The notes beneath the pieces are model-generated. The model had not been told where the DNA came from. It saw only the letters and a list, made by a program, of their open reading frames with translations, and ran no database searches. The position numbers and the translations under genes are program-made. Of a stretch of DNA of 64,000 nt, positions 1 to 11,905 are shown piece after piece; the first letter of the stretch is position 1, and the number at the start of each line of letters is the position of its first letter. This DNA comes from Ligustrum vulgare (taxonomy: Eukaryota > Streptophyta > Magnoliopsida > Lamiales > Oleaceae). Where the stretch lies: positions 22,328,692-22,392,691 of the forward strand of contig OY743179.1 in the NCBI GenBank assembly GCA_963555705.1, written 5' to 3'.

Positions 1-962
1 ATTCTCATTAGGATCGATGTTTTTCTTTTCATATATTGTTCTTCATTATATTCATAATTCTTTTTAAAAAGAGGTATAAGATAGACTTTTTTTGGTATAA
101 TTTGATTTTTAAGCATTAATTATTAATTTCAAGTGTTTTTCCACAAAAAATAATCATTAATTTTAATAAATATTGTTACATTAATTGATTCTTCTTTCTT
201 CATACTGACAATTTCTTTATTCATATTGTTACATTATTTTGAATAAAAATTACTGATCGATCAATTGTTTAATAGAAATTATATGAACTAATTGTTAAAA
301 TCTGTAAAATATTTTTGCTATTTAAATTTATAATGAAAAATAGAAAAATTGAACAGAATCAATAAATAAATAAAAATAATGTGAAAATGATAAATAAATT
401 GAAGAAATCTTAAGTTTGTAAAATTAACCCAACTTAATTGGATTTGCCTTAAAAATTCATATAGTTATTATTATTTATTGTAATTTGATGAGAAAAAATC
501 AGAACATAAATTAATCATCTATGACTAAAATGAATTTAGTAACTAATTATAGATAATATTATAGGATTTAAATGATATAATTTAAAATGAATTAGATATT
601 GAGGAAAAATATAAAATATAAAATAAAACTTCACCTTTAATTTTTAATATGATTTTACGGATAATATATTTTCAATTTACTCTCAGTTGTTAGGTTGCAT
701 TAAACTTCCCACTGTGATCTTTAATTTGACATTGATATAACATTTTGATGTTATTAATAGCATAGCACGGATGTCAATGCAATTAATGACACATGTAAAA
801 TAATATTACTAATTGCTAAAATATTTAATATACTCTTTTTTACCAAAAAAATTTCAAATTTAGAAAGTTTTTTGGCGGGAAACTATGTGTGTATTTTGGT
901 GACGACTATTCTACTTTTATATTAAGATATATATTTATATTTATATTTATATTTATTAAGAT
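1..962. other. AT-rich intergenic DNA with a diverged dispersed repeat
   Basis: No gene is supported here; open frames are short and lack any recognisable domain. About 480-935 is a diverged copy of a sequence found again at about 46073-46600. Both copies share, in the same order, a TATAATTTAAAATGAAT block, a TTGAGG-AAAATATAAA block, the words CTTGTTAG or GTTGTTAG followed by ATTAAACTTC, GATCTT-GATTTGACAT, and a final GCGG-AA followed by GGTGACG. The repeat has no coding potential, and I found no terminal repeats for it. Confidence 0.5.
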
Positions 963-965
963 TAA

Positions 966-1346
966 GAGCATCTCTAATGATTTATGTGTTGTGAAAAAAA
1001 CATTGCCACGTAGGAAAAATAAATATATAATAATTTAAATATTTCATCTCCAATTGTTAGTTTTCATGTCTATATGATGCTGATGTGGCATGTATATTAT
1101 CTTGTACTATGTCTGAGTATGGATAATGTGCTAGACAAAATGACTAGACAAATGTTATTTTTATTTATTTACTTAATCTAAGAAAATGATATTAATTTGA
1201 TGACATGTGTACACATAAAAAATTGTAGACAAAAATTATTGAAGATAAACTTTAAAAATCATTATCTATTTTATGGACATGAGTGAGATATTTATCTATT
1301 TAATTACGACATAGATCAAAGTATGCACAAATCGTAAGAGATGTTC
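966..1346. mobile_element. Tourist-like (PIF/Harbinger) MITE
   Basis: A 381-bp non-coding element. Its left end reads GAGCATCTCTAATGATTTAT and its right end is the imperfect reverse complement (inverted: GAACATCTCTTACGATTTGT). It is flanked by a 3-bp TAA duplication (963-965 and 1347-1349). GAGCATCTC-type ends with a TTA/TAA target site are typical of Tourist-like MITEs mobilised by PIF/Harbinger transposase. There is no coding capacity. Confidence 0.72.
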
Positions 1347-1534
1347 TAAAATTTTTGGGCAAGTGTTCTATTTCCACATTTCAGAAGTTATGTCTAGACA
1401 AACACACTTTAAATGTAATCAAATCAAATCAAAGCATAGCCAATTAAACAAAAATTAAGTAAAACTACTAGTAGGAAATGTTGATCGGGCTTGATTTTAT
1501 TATGTTTCATATTATATTTTATCAACGAAATATA

Positions 1535-2412
1535 AGGCCCTGTCCTCTTTGCTGTTTTGAGGTCGTTTTCTGTTTTTATTTTCGAAAACGCTAAAAACGC
1601 GTTCTCTTTACCATTTTTGAAAATGCATTTTGGAAAAAAAAAATAAAAAAATTTGCAGACAAAACGCAAAACTCCCAAAACCTCGTTTTGGACGTTTTGT
1701 GTGTATTTCGACAAAAAATGTCCAAAACACGGAAAACGCGTTTTGGAATTTTTATTTTTATTTATTTATTTTTAAGAATTACCTTAACTTGGAACTAAGC
1801 TTAATATAAATTTTTTATTTATTTTATTTATTATTTTTTTTTAGAATTATCCTCGCCTGGAATTAAACCTAAATAAAGTTTTTTTTTTTTTAAAGAATTA
1901 TCCTAACTTGAAACTAAGCTTAAATAAAGTTTTATTGAATTCAATATCAACATTACAAAAAAAAAAAAAAAATTAAGTGGGAATTCTTGTTATTATATTT
2001 CAAAAAATGTCTTGATAAATGGACTCTGGTGGTTTTGCAAGAATTTGCATTTTCTGGATTTTAATAGAACTAGAGCTTTCTCAAATCCCGAATCTGACCA
2101 AGTTGTATTAATATAGACTCTTAATGCTCACATTAGTGTGTTGCATCTAACCATGTTTTTAGTGTATTGTGAAAGGAAATTTGAATTTGAGTCAGTAGTA
2201 TTCTGCAAGCAAATTAATTAAAAATAATTTAATTAGTACTCTGCAAAATTTCAAACCGAACGTATTTTCCAATTTTTCATTTTCAAAAACTGTTTTCAGA
2301 AATGACAAACCAAGCGCGTTTTCAACAAATTTGAAAACAAAAATGAAAACATAAAATACAAAATATTTTCGAAAATGAAAATACAAAATAAAATACAAAT
2401 AGAACGTCACCT
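1535..2412. mobile_element. Candidate TIR element with mirrored TTTTCGAAAA-rich arms
   Basis: The left arm begins AGGCCCTGTCCTCTTTG and is rich in TTTTCGAAAACG. The right arm, read on the opposite strand, begins AGGTGACGTTCTATTTG and has the same TTTTCGAAAAT motif. About 12 of the first 18 terminal bases agree. I found no target duplication, so the ends are uncertain. The centre holds poly-T tracts and three near-copies of GAATTA-CCT--CTTGGAA(C/T)TAA. The frames in this stretch are low complexity and not genes. Confidence 0.35.
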
Positions 2413-4204
2413 AAATGTTTAACCTCGGAAGAACTTTCTAAAAACATAATCATGCAACACTAAACACAAAAATAAACAAAACATATGTTTCCATATCATC
2501 CAAGCGTCACTTTGAGAAGCTTATCAATCAAAATTCAGTCAACTTAAAATATAGTGAGTATCAAAGACATTCGTCAAAGAATAATCATTAATCAAAGACT
2601 CTTTACTTACATGGATTGTCCCTCTTCCGCGTTTGACATCTAATGGTGATGGGATGCCAACTGTAAATTAAATTAATTGGATAATGCTAAAATCACAATG
2701 TCACATACAATTTTGTGGCCCTCCATCTCAATGTGAGTGAATTGTCACTCACATTGTGGGTGAGATTGTGAAAATAAAATTGTCCAAATTAAATTCATCA
2801 GGTCAGTTATTTCGTTAAAGATGCAAAACAAAAGTGATTCCAAAATCTGACATTTTACGGAACAGTGAACAATAAAAATTGCCAATCTAAGTTTATAAAA
2901 GTGAAATCGAAAAAATAACAAAATGTATAAAAAGTGCACAATACAGATTAAATTAAATTAGATAATTCTCAATTTACATCAATAAAAGTTTACTTATATT
3001 GAGCGTAATTAGCGAGACCAAAATAAAATTACTGCACCTACTTTAAGTAGAGTTAGTTATCCCTTCCTTTTGACAAAAATTGTCAAATTTCATTGACCCA
3101 TCTCCTTCCTAGTGCTATCTTATCTCGATCTATACCCGGTGATATAGTTATATGACCAAACTCCATTGTAGTACGTAGATATAAAAGAAACAAACCACTA
3201 AATAAAAGTTACTCATAAATCATCACTAGTCCTAAAGTTTTGATTTAGCATATATACCATATACTGGAATTCCATGTAAGCAAATTTAACTCGACAATTC
3301 AATTTGTACGCACAAATTCTTACATATTGGCTTACACATTTTGTGGGTCTCACCCATGTCAGTGATGTGAAAGCCAAAAGAGTAACCTAAAGAGTACATA
3401 TAACAGTGTCCGAATATAAATTAACAAATGTGTTCTGTAACGAAACCATTACAATTTATAAATCAATTTATAAACCACACATATTTTCTTTCTCCACTTT
3501 TCAACCACACATCTTTCCTCAAAATAGTAAATAAATCAGTTTATAAACCGTTACAGTGTTACCAAACAGTCCATAAAGTATTCAGCAAGGGATTGGTTAA
3601 TTACACCCCCAAATCATATAAACTGGGCTTATTTGTGAAAGATATTTGATCCAACAGAATGTGATTTCTATTTCCAGAAGAGACACGTTCCACCAACAAT
3701 AAAATTGCCCATAAATGTATTCTGCTCACTTCATTTAAAATAAAAAAAATAAAAAAACAAATGAAAATAGCGATAACAAAGTTTACCAACTTACTGGATG
3801 AAAGAATAATACTACCTGTACATAAGGAGTTGCAAATTTTTTTAATCAAGAGAAAAAAAAAATTGGGAAAAACGAAAGCAAAAATGCAAAAATAATGTAT
3901 CTAGCATACTATTTAATCAATTGGATACACAGATTAGTGGGATGCAAAATCTATTTAGTTTTATCTAATGTAGTTTAGTGTACCAAAACATGGCATAAAG
4001 TAACTTGAAAGCAAAATTTTCTGATAATCCTAATTTAATAAGGGTAATTACACTTAGGTTCCCATCTTACAAGTATGAAGACGTTAAATTTCAATTTTTT
4101 ATGGAGCGGAAAATAAAAAATTATTTTAAAATACTATTTACATACTATTAGTAATTAAGCTGGAATAAATAGGCATTATGGCCTTGTTCAATTTGGATAT
4201 CATA
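2413..4204. other. Non-coding DNA with one MITE copy
   Basis: No gene is seen. About 3425-3570 is a copy of a MITE family that recurs through the window: TTATAAATCAATTTATAAAC, then ACCACACATATTTTCT, then TTTATAAACCG, ending GTGTTACCAAACA. The rest is AT-rich sequence without repeats that I could define. Confidence 0.5.
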
Positions 4205-4212
4205 ACTATTTG

Positions 4213-7200
4213 CAGGGGCGGAGCCCATTAAGGCCCAGCGCGGTCTATGGACCGCGCTGGACTTTGGCCGTCCAGGCCCAGCCCAGACCTAAATTTTTTT
4301 TTTTTGAACCCAAACTCAATCTTTCTTGCAGGCTTGCAGCCCACCACCCAACCACTCCCATCACTCATTTCACTTTAGCAGGAAGACAGCAAACCACTCC
4401 ATTTTTCACGCCATTTTCACCAAACCACTCCCCTGCTGGCTGCTGGAAGAAGACGAAGTCCGAAGGGAGCGCCGCTGCTGGGCAACTGAAGGACTACTGT
4501 CCACATAACGAAGGCCGAAGGGAGCGCCGCTGCTGGGCGACTGAAGGAGACGTGCTGGCTGCTGCTGGGTGACTGAAGAAGACGAAGGCCGAAGGAGTCC
4601 CCTGCTGAGTGCTGGCTGCTGCGCCGCTGCTGGATGCCTCACGAGTGACGCCTGACGCCTGGACAACTCAGAAGGAGACGTGCTCTTGCCTCTTGAAGCC
4701 TGAAGGTTAGCTCTTCTGCTCTTGTGCTGTGCTGTGCATCTCCGGCGTCCGCGGTGCTGTGACTGAGGCTGTGTCCAGTGTCCTGTGTCCCTGACTGCAC
4801 ATAATATTTGAGGTTAAAATGTGAAATGCACACCGTCTGCAAAACTGAATGTGAAATGCACATTTGACTTTTGAGGTTAAAATGAATAATATTATGTTAT
4901 TTTTATGTCATATGTGAATGATTAATGAATAAAGTATGTGATTAATAACTTATTTGATTTTTGAATGACTTATTTAATTAATAACAATTTGCAACATTTT
5001 TTTTGTTTGTTTTTGAACAACTTTTTTAATTTTTGAATTGTGACACAATATCTTGGACTAATGGACTTGATTGGATTTTTATCTTGAAATTAGATTTCAA
5101 AATGTTGATTATTGGATGATATTTTGGGGGTATTGAAAATAATATTGATTTGGCATTTAGGGGTATTTTTAATATATTTGATTAACTTTGTTTAAATTTT
5201 CGTTATTTAAGATTTGTTGTTTGTAAATGTAATTGTTATTTGTTGAGTTTGTTTAATTTGAAAGTTGTGATTTGTAGGAAAAAATCATGTCTACCTTAGA
5301 TAGATTTTTTAAAAGAAAGTTTCCAGTTGTTGAAAATGTTGATGAGGGGACTTCAAATAGAGTGGATGTTGATGTTACACAATTTCCCACCGATCATGGA
5401 AATAGAGTGGATATTGATCTTGCACAACTTCCAACCGATCCTGGATTAAGAATTCCAATTTCAAATTACAATATTAATATTCGTGATCAAGTTCGAAGAG
5501 CGTATTTGTAAAAGGGTGCTTGTCAACCTTCGGATCATGTATTCCCAAAACGAATGTTCGGAACATCCCAATTTAGACGATTCCAATCTTCCTGGTTCAA
5601 AGAATTTGGTAATTGGTTGGAGTACAGTATAGCAAAAGATTGCCGCTTATTGTTTGTACTGTTATCTTTTCAAATCAAGTCATGGTAATCAAGGAGGAGG
5701 TGAATCTTTTGTCAGTGAAGGGTTCACGTATTGGAAAAATAAAGAAAGATTTCGACTTCATACGGGTAAACATGATAGCGAACATAATAAAGCTCGAATG
5801 AGTTGTGAAGCATTGATGAATCAAGATCAACACATTCATTCGGTTTTGCATAAGCAGTCAACACAAGCACGTAGTGATTATCGTATTCGTCTTGAGGCAT
5901 CAATTGATTGTGTTAGAGTTTTGTTGCGTCAAGGGTTATCATTTCGGGGTCATGATGAATCTGAAGGTTCTCTCAATCTAGGTAACTTCCTAGTTCAATT
6001 GCAATTTCTTGCTGATCATAATGATGATATTAAAGCTGTGGTATTGGGAAATGCTCCTAAAAATTGTAAATTAACATCTCCTGATATTCAGAAGGATATA
6101 GTGAGTGCTTGTGCTGTTGAAACGATTAATGTTATTATCAAAGATGTTGGAGATTCATTGTTCTCTATTCTTGTTGATGAATCTCGTGATGTATCAGTAA
6201 AGGAGCAAATGTCAGTAGTCCTACGTTATGTGGACAGTAGTGGACATGTGAATAAACGTTTGATAGGGGTTGAGCATGTTAGTAGTACCACAACTATATC
6301 ACTTAAGACTGCAATTGATATGCTATTTTCTAGACATAATTTGAGCATAACTAGGTTGAGAGGACAGGGTTATGATGGGGCAAGTAATATGCAAGGTAAG
6401 TTCAATAGTCTGAAAGCACTCATTTTGAAGGAGAACTCATATGCTTTTTACATACATTGTTTTGCTCATCAACTTCAGCTAGCTCTTGTGGCTGTAGCAA
6501 AGAAGAATATTCCAATTTCTAATTTCTTTCGGGTGGTTGGTGATGTTGTAAATGTCATTGGAGCATCTTGCAAACGTTCTGATCTGCTTCGAGAGAAACA
6601 TTCAGACTTTATAGTTGAAGCATTGGAGAGAGGCGGTGTTTTAAGTGGACGGGGACTTAATCAAGAAACTACTCTTCAGCGTTCTGGTGATACACGTTGG
6701 GGGTCACATTATAATTCTTTGATCAGTTTGCTTTCAATGTTTTCTGTTGTTGGTGATGTACTTGAATTTATTTCAGAAGATGAATCTTGTTCTGGTGATC
6801 AAAAAAGTGAGGCATTTAATTTATTGGAGTCGATACATTTGTTTGATTTTGCTTTTAATCTACACTTGATGAAAAAAGTCTTAGGAGTTTCGAATGAGTT
6901 GTCAAAGGCATTACAATTGAAAGATCAAGATATTGTGAATGCAATGGGATTGGTGAAAATATGCAAACAACGACTCCAATTGATGAGAGACAACGGGTGG
7001 GATTTGTTTTTGGAAGAAGTTCATTCTTTTTGTCAACGATATCACCTTGATGTTCCCAATATGGATGATGTGTTTATACGCAGTGCACCTCGTGGTCGTC
7101 CTCAACGTAATCCACCACCAGAAGTGACAAATTTACATCATTACTGTGTAGATTTATTCTACGCTATCATTGATTTGCAACTTCAGGAGTTGAATGATCG

Positions 7201-7746
7201 TTTCTCAGAGGTAAATACAGAGTTACTCCTTTGTGTAGCTTGTTTATGTCCACAAAATTCATTCTATGATTTCGATAAGAAAAGATTGATTCAACTTGCG
7301 GAGTTTTACAAAGAAGATTTTTCAAGATTTGATCTTCTCACACTTGATGATCAACTTGAAACTTATATTTTTGATATGCGCTCTAACATCGCATTTCAAG
7401 AATTGAAAGTCCTTGGTGATTTTGCAGAGAAGTTGGTAATGACAAAGAAAAATAAGGTATATCCATTGGTTTATAAGCTTTTGACTTTGGCGCTTATTCT
7501 ACCGGTTGCTACAGCTACTGTTGAAAGAGTATTTTCTGCAATGAGCATTGTGAAGGATAGATTGCGCAATCGAATGGGTGATGAGTGGATGAATGATAGC
7601 CTTGTTGTTTATGTAGAGAAAGATATATCTTTGAAGATTGATAATGAAAATATTGTACAACGATTTCAAAGTATGAAAACACGCAAGGAACGAATTTAAG
7701 GTACTACATTCGTCCTCGCTGACTTCAAATCCTGGCTCCGCCCCTG
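4213..7746 (+). mobile_element. Complete hAT-superfamily DNA transposon
   Basis: A 3534-bp element with perfect 13-bp terminal inverted repeats, CAGGGGCGGAGCC at 4213-4225 and its complement at 7734-7746. It is flanked by a perfect 8-bp target duplication ACTATTTG (4205-4212 and 7747-7754), the hAT hallmark. It carries one transposase-like gene (5287-7699) of the TTF zinc-finger, ZMYM1-like hAT group. The 5' leader (4213-4790) is strikingly GC-rich against AT-rich surroundings. It contains a 10-bp perfect hairpin (4235-4260) and a 40-bp direct repeat at 4454-4493 and 4509-4548 with two differences. Intact ends and target duplication imply a fairly recent insertion, although the gene is broken. 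Confidence 0.93.
5287..7699 (+). pseudogene. hAT transposase (TTF-type zinc finger, hAT dimerisation domain), broken by one stop and one frameshift
   Basis: In the autonomous family this protein binds the element ends and cuts and pastes it in the nucleus. The reading starts at ATG 5287. The first block runs to an in-frame TAA at 5509-5511, continues in the same frame to about 5640, and is then displaced by one extra base at about 5641. From there it is open to TAA 7699. A TTF-type zinc finger spans the frameshift (TrpPheLysGlu, then CysLeuTyrCys, then a His-rich GKHDSEH). A DDE RNase-H-like core follows: LVDESRD near 6175, GQGYDGASNM near 6365 and the Glu in ATATVERVFSAM near 7520, which also opens the C-terminal hAT dimerisation segment. 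The N-terminus has a 15-residue tandem repeat (5356-5400, 5401-5445). No intron is evident. Only two lesions over 2.4 kb suggest recent inactivation. Confidence 0.9.
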
Positions 7747-7754
7747 ACTATTTG

Positions 7755-9043
7755 AATATATTTTTTGGACTATAATATGGTTTGTATATTAAAGTAAATA
7801 TTCAATATTAATTGTCTTAAAAAGATAGTGTCAATAGGAAATACACATAAATAGTGTCATTAAAAATATTACAAATCATAATTCTGTTATTCTAATCATT
7901 ATAAGGTAAAACACATGTTAGAAATATTTTAACCTCTTAATCGATACTAATTAATGCAACATTTATAATTGTAACGCGTGGTTCATTCACTCCATAAAGA
8001 TAAGATTATGGTATATGAATACATTGTTGATGCGAGCCCCTTCGGTGTGTTGACCGAAAATTCCCACAATAATTTAATACAAAATCCAAGAAAGTTAAAG
8101 TGGTAAATAAAGCGATAAATACCTTAACCCAAGTTTAAATCTAATCCAAAATTCAAGGATTAACAAACCCTAGCCCAATGGAGAGATTAAAACAAATTCC
8201 AAGGTGGCGGAAAAATAAACAACAACACAAGAATAATAATACTCAAGCAAAGTTGATTAATTCCCAAGAAAAATACAATAACAAAGGAAGGGTTTTACCT
8301 CACCCAAAGGAGGAGCTTCTCTCAAGAGATTTACATGAACCACCAAGTTATCTTACAAATGACAAGAAAATGTGTATAAAAGGTACAAAATTGGGCAAAA
8401 TGTGTAATTTCGGAAATTGCAACAAAACCATGTTTTTGTGGAAATTGCAATAAAAACCCCGTTTTTGTGAAATGGGGTGTTTCGGTCGACCGAACCATTT
8501 TCGGTCGATCACATGGTCGACCGAAATGGGACTTTCGGTCGACCAAGCCTCAGCCGAACGCTACTGAGGCTGCCTTCAAAAATCTCTGCAGACTTTTGGT
8601 CGACCGGAATGATTTTCGGTCGACCAAAATTGGCTGATTCCAATTTCTTCTTCTTTTTGGCTCCAACTTGATTCTCAGCTTGCTTTTCTTGACTTATTCA
8701 CATTGTTTAGCCTCGAATCTTGAACCTCTTCGACTTCGGATCTCGTCATGGGTCCCACGAGCACGTACATCGGGGTTTGACTTTCTCGATTCTCATCAAT
8801 TGTTCATAATTAAATAATAGAAAATATCTAATACAAAATAATACAAAAATAAAATGCGATAAAGCATTCTATAACCATATGTGAATTATTCAGTGTTTCT
8901 ACGTCATCCAAATATTAACGAATCATTATAGTTCCTTATTGTGCAATCAAATTTTAGGGCAAATCGTCATCTCAACCATATTTGCATTCAAAGAACTCCT
9001 AAAGGAATCAAGAATTTTACCACTAGTAAAAAAATACATATCA
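7755..9043. other. Non-coding DNA with a GGTCGACC palindrome cluster
   Basis: No gene is supported. Between 8481 and 8630 the word TCGGTCGACC or its complement occurs about six times in both orientations (near 8481, 8498, 8515, 8533, 8594 and 8613), so the strand can fold on itself at many points. Just downstream, 8554-8577 also folds (GCCTCAG with CTGAGGC). The surrounding 8030-8780 is A-rich and looks like leader or LTR sequence of an element I cannot name. The frames at 8178-8671 are by-products of the repeat. Confidence 0.5.
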
Positions 9044-9048
9044 GATAT

Positions 9049-9505
9049 TGTAAGGATTTTAATCAATCGTGTGGGCTTATATGTGAATTATTGTGTATTG
9101 AATAAAAGGCTATCAATTTTGGTTAAGCCCATTTAAAGTGATCTAATAAGGATTTTATATATATCGGGCTTTAATGCATCTAATTAAATGTATGGGCTTT
9201 TATGTGTAGATACCAGGTCATTACCTAATTCATGATGAGCCGGATTAGGTTAACTAGCAATACAGTATATAAAGTCGGTTATGGTCCCTGAATCATACGT
9301 ATTGTTCATTCCTTTTGACATCCCATCATCAGAGAGAAAATACTGACTACGTATCGATTTAGAAGATCCGACCGCCGAATCGTTTATCGTGAATCACGTT
9401 TGATTAAGGTACGCTTCCGCTTCAGTTATTTAATTCTTAATAATTCAGCATGATGATTTATTTTGGATCATAGATAAATAATTATCTGTGATAAATTTTC
9501 TAACA
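9049..9505 (+). repeat. 5' LTR of copia element 1
   Basis: A 457-bp LTR opening TGTAAGGATT and closing TTTCTAACA, the canonical TG...CA form. It repeats the LTR at 14901-15351. Element transcription should start inside it; ACAGTATATAAAGTC near 9263-9277 is a plausible TATA region. Confidence 0.9.
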
Positions 9506-9507
9506 AG

Positions 9508-9520
9508 TGGTATCAGAGCC
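9508..9520 (+). other. Primer-binding site of copia element 1
   Basis: TGGTATCAGAGCC lies two bases after the 5' LTR and is complementary to the 3' end of plant initiator-Met tRNA, which primes minus-strand DNA synthesis. Confidence 0.9.
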
Positions 9521-11905
9521 AACATCGTGTTGAATTATCAGATCAATTTTAAGTGCATATACGTGAAATCAATATATTATGTGCGTATGATTAACGGTTC
9601 TGATTTCATAAAATTGGAACACGAATTTGGTTATTATGGTTGAAGAATGAATTCTCTACTGGGTTTGGTTCCAGCATATATATGACTTCGAATTTGGGAT
9701 TAAAATCTGGAAATTGCACTGTGAATTTTGGATAATATTTTGTGTGATGTATATGCATATCTGTCTGTTTCCTCATGAATTCAGTCGGATGATTTTGAGT
9801 ATTTTGATTTGGGAATTGAATTTTGGATTTGGAAAATCTGTAGAATGTCTACCAAATCAACTGTTTCTCTCTTTGTGCGGGTGTGTATGTATGAATATAT
9901 GAGAAATCTGATTTTGAGTTATTGTGAAAATCGAGTTGGGTATGTATTATGATCCGTGATGGTGGAGGTATGGATTTTACTGTTGAAATTTGGGATTTAC
10001 GTATGGTGGTTGAAATCGGATTCATGTATGTATATTGTATGGATTCTGAATCTGGGTTTTCAACTTGTGTGATTTGGATTTCGATTCAGAAATCTGGTTT
10101 TGCATTTGTGGATATGTCGGTCCAAAATATTGAGGTTTGGGTTGGTATCGCCGGCGGCTGTTATGGAAGCATGCTCGCGGCCTCTTCGCGATGGCAACTT
10201 AACTGCCACAGGCGCAGTGCGCGACTACCACAGGCGCAGTGCTCGCGGATGGGAGGCAGCGTTTGGTGGCGCTCCGGTTGGCGCCGCCTCTGCTTGATAT
10301 GGAGCGGCGTACGCAGCAGCTAAGGTTTATAGCTAGCTGTCGTGATTTTGGGGAAAGGGGCTTTGTTCGGAAATTTGAAGTCTTCAGGGATTTCTTGTGC
10401 AATTTTGGATAGTTTGAATTATTTGCACCTCCAGTCCTCTATGTTTATTGTGTATAAAACTTAAATCCTGAAGTTATAAAAATTATTTAAGTTGGCCCTT
10501 AAAATTCTGAAATTTATAACTTCAGTCCCTAAAGTTATAAATTATTTAAGTTGGGCCTTTTAAGGTAAAGGGCTTTGTGTTTCAGCCCCTGAAGTTTGAA
10601 AATTTTCATTTTCAGTCCCTTAAGTTTGAAAATTTTCTAATAAAGCACCTCAAGTTCTGAAATTCTCTAATTTGGTCCTCTAAAGTTTGAAAATTTTCAT
10701 TTTCAGTCCCCAAAGTTTGAAAATTTTCTAATTCAGTCACTAAAGTTTGGAGATTTTCAAAATTGGTCCTTAAAGTTTGAATTCTTTTAAATTAAGTCCC
10801 TAAAGTTTGGGAATTTTCTAAATTGGCTCCTAAAGTTTGAAAATTTTCCAAAATCAACCTTTAAAGATTGAAAATTTCCTATTTTGGCCCTCTAAAGTTT
10901 GTTTTTCTTTCAAATTGGGACCTAAAGTTTAGAATTTCTCTAAATTGGCCAATAAGGTTTTGGGAAAATTGTAATTTAAGCCCTTCAAGCTTAAAATTTT
11001 ACAGAATTGGCCACCTAAAGTTTAAGAATATTGCAATTTGATCCTCTTAACTTAAGGATTGCTTTATTCTAAAGTTTTGAATTCTATAATTCAAATCCTA
11101 AAGTCAAAAATAGATGCAAATCAATGGATTTCAGTTTCAAATCTTGGTACATCGGAATCTTTTGAGAGATATAATATTCGAAAGTAAGTTAGTTGAAGCA
11201 ACATGTTGCCAAAGCAACCTCTCTTGTGGATATTAATTAACTTTGAATATTAGAAGGTATTTGTGTGTGTTATTCATTGCGGATATTGATCAGCCCAAAG
11301 GAAGGTCAATATTTGGCTCGAATTTCACATGCACCTGTGGTGATAAACACGTGGAAATTATTTGGTTTAACGTGTGACCAATAAATCGGTCCAAAGAAAG
11401 GTTTATTGGTTAACATGTCTTATTCCCAGTGTTTGATCACTACACTAAGGAAAAATTAGGTGTTTGTGTGTTATTTCATGCGGATATTGATCGGCCCAAA
11501 GGAAGGTCAATATTTGGCCCGAATTTCACATGAACTCGTGGTGATAAATACATGACGGTTATTTGGTTTTACGTGTGATCAATAAATCGGTCCAAATAAA
11601 GGTTTGTTGGTTGACATATCTTACTGTCAGTGTTTGATTACTACACCAAGAGTACCACTTACAAGTCAATATTTCATTCCAAAGACTAAATATTGATGTT
11701 GTGCTAGGTATCTTGTGATGGGCCCTACCATTATTTGAAAATATGATTTGCGTAATAAGGTATTTATGTGAGCTATTTGTTTTAAGTGTTCTCTATTCCG
11801 CTTCAAATTCTGCTAGTAGTATATCTACAAGTTTAAATTTAATCCCTGTATTTATGGAACAAACTTCAAGAATCAAAACAAAAACATTAACTTTTCGTTG
11901 GCTGC
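9521..11905 (+). other. Long non-coding leader of copia element 1 with periodic and duplicated repeats
   Basis: A leader of about 2.4 kb separates the primer-binding site from gag. It has no convincing gene; a short GC-rich patch (10140-10330) carries two copies of CCACAGGCGCAGTGC. From about 10430 to 11090 a degenerate unit of roughly 33-35 bases (CAGTCCCTAAAGTTTGAAAA-like) recurs around twenty times. At 11260-11450 and 11463-11650 a block of about 190 bp is tandemly duplicated (GCGGATATTGATC-GCCCAAA ... GTGTTTGAT-ACTACAC). Confidence 0.7.

Noticed and set aside
4210..4863. Several frames on both strands in the hAT leader
   Set aside because: They arise from GC-rich direct repeats in the untranslated leader; none has a domain or continues into the transposase.
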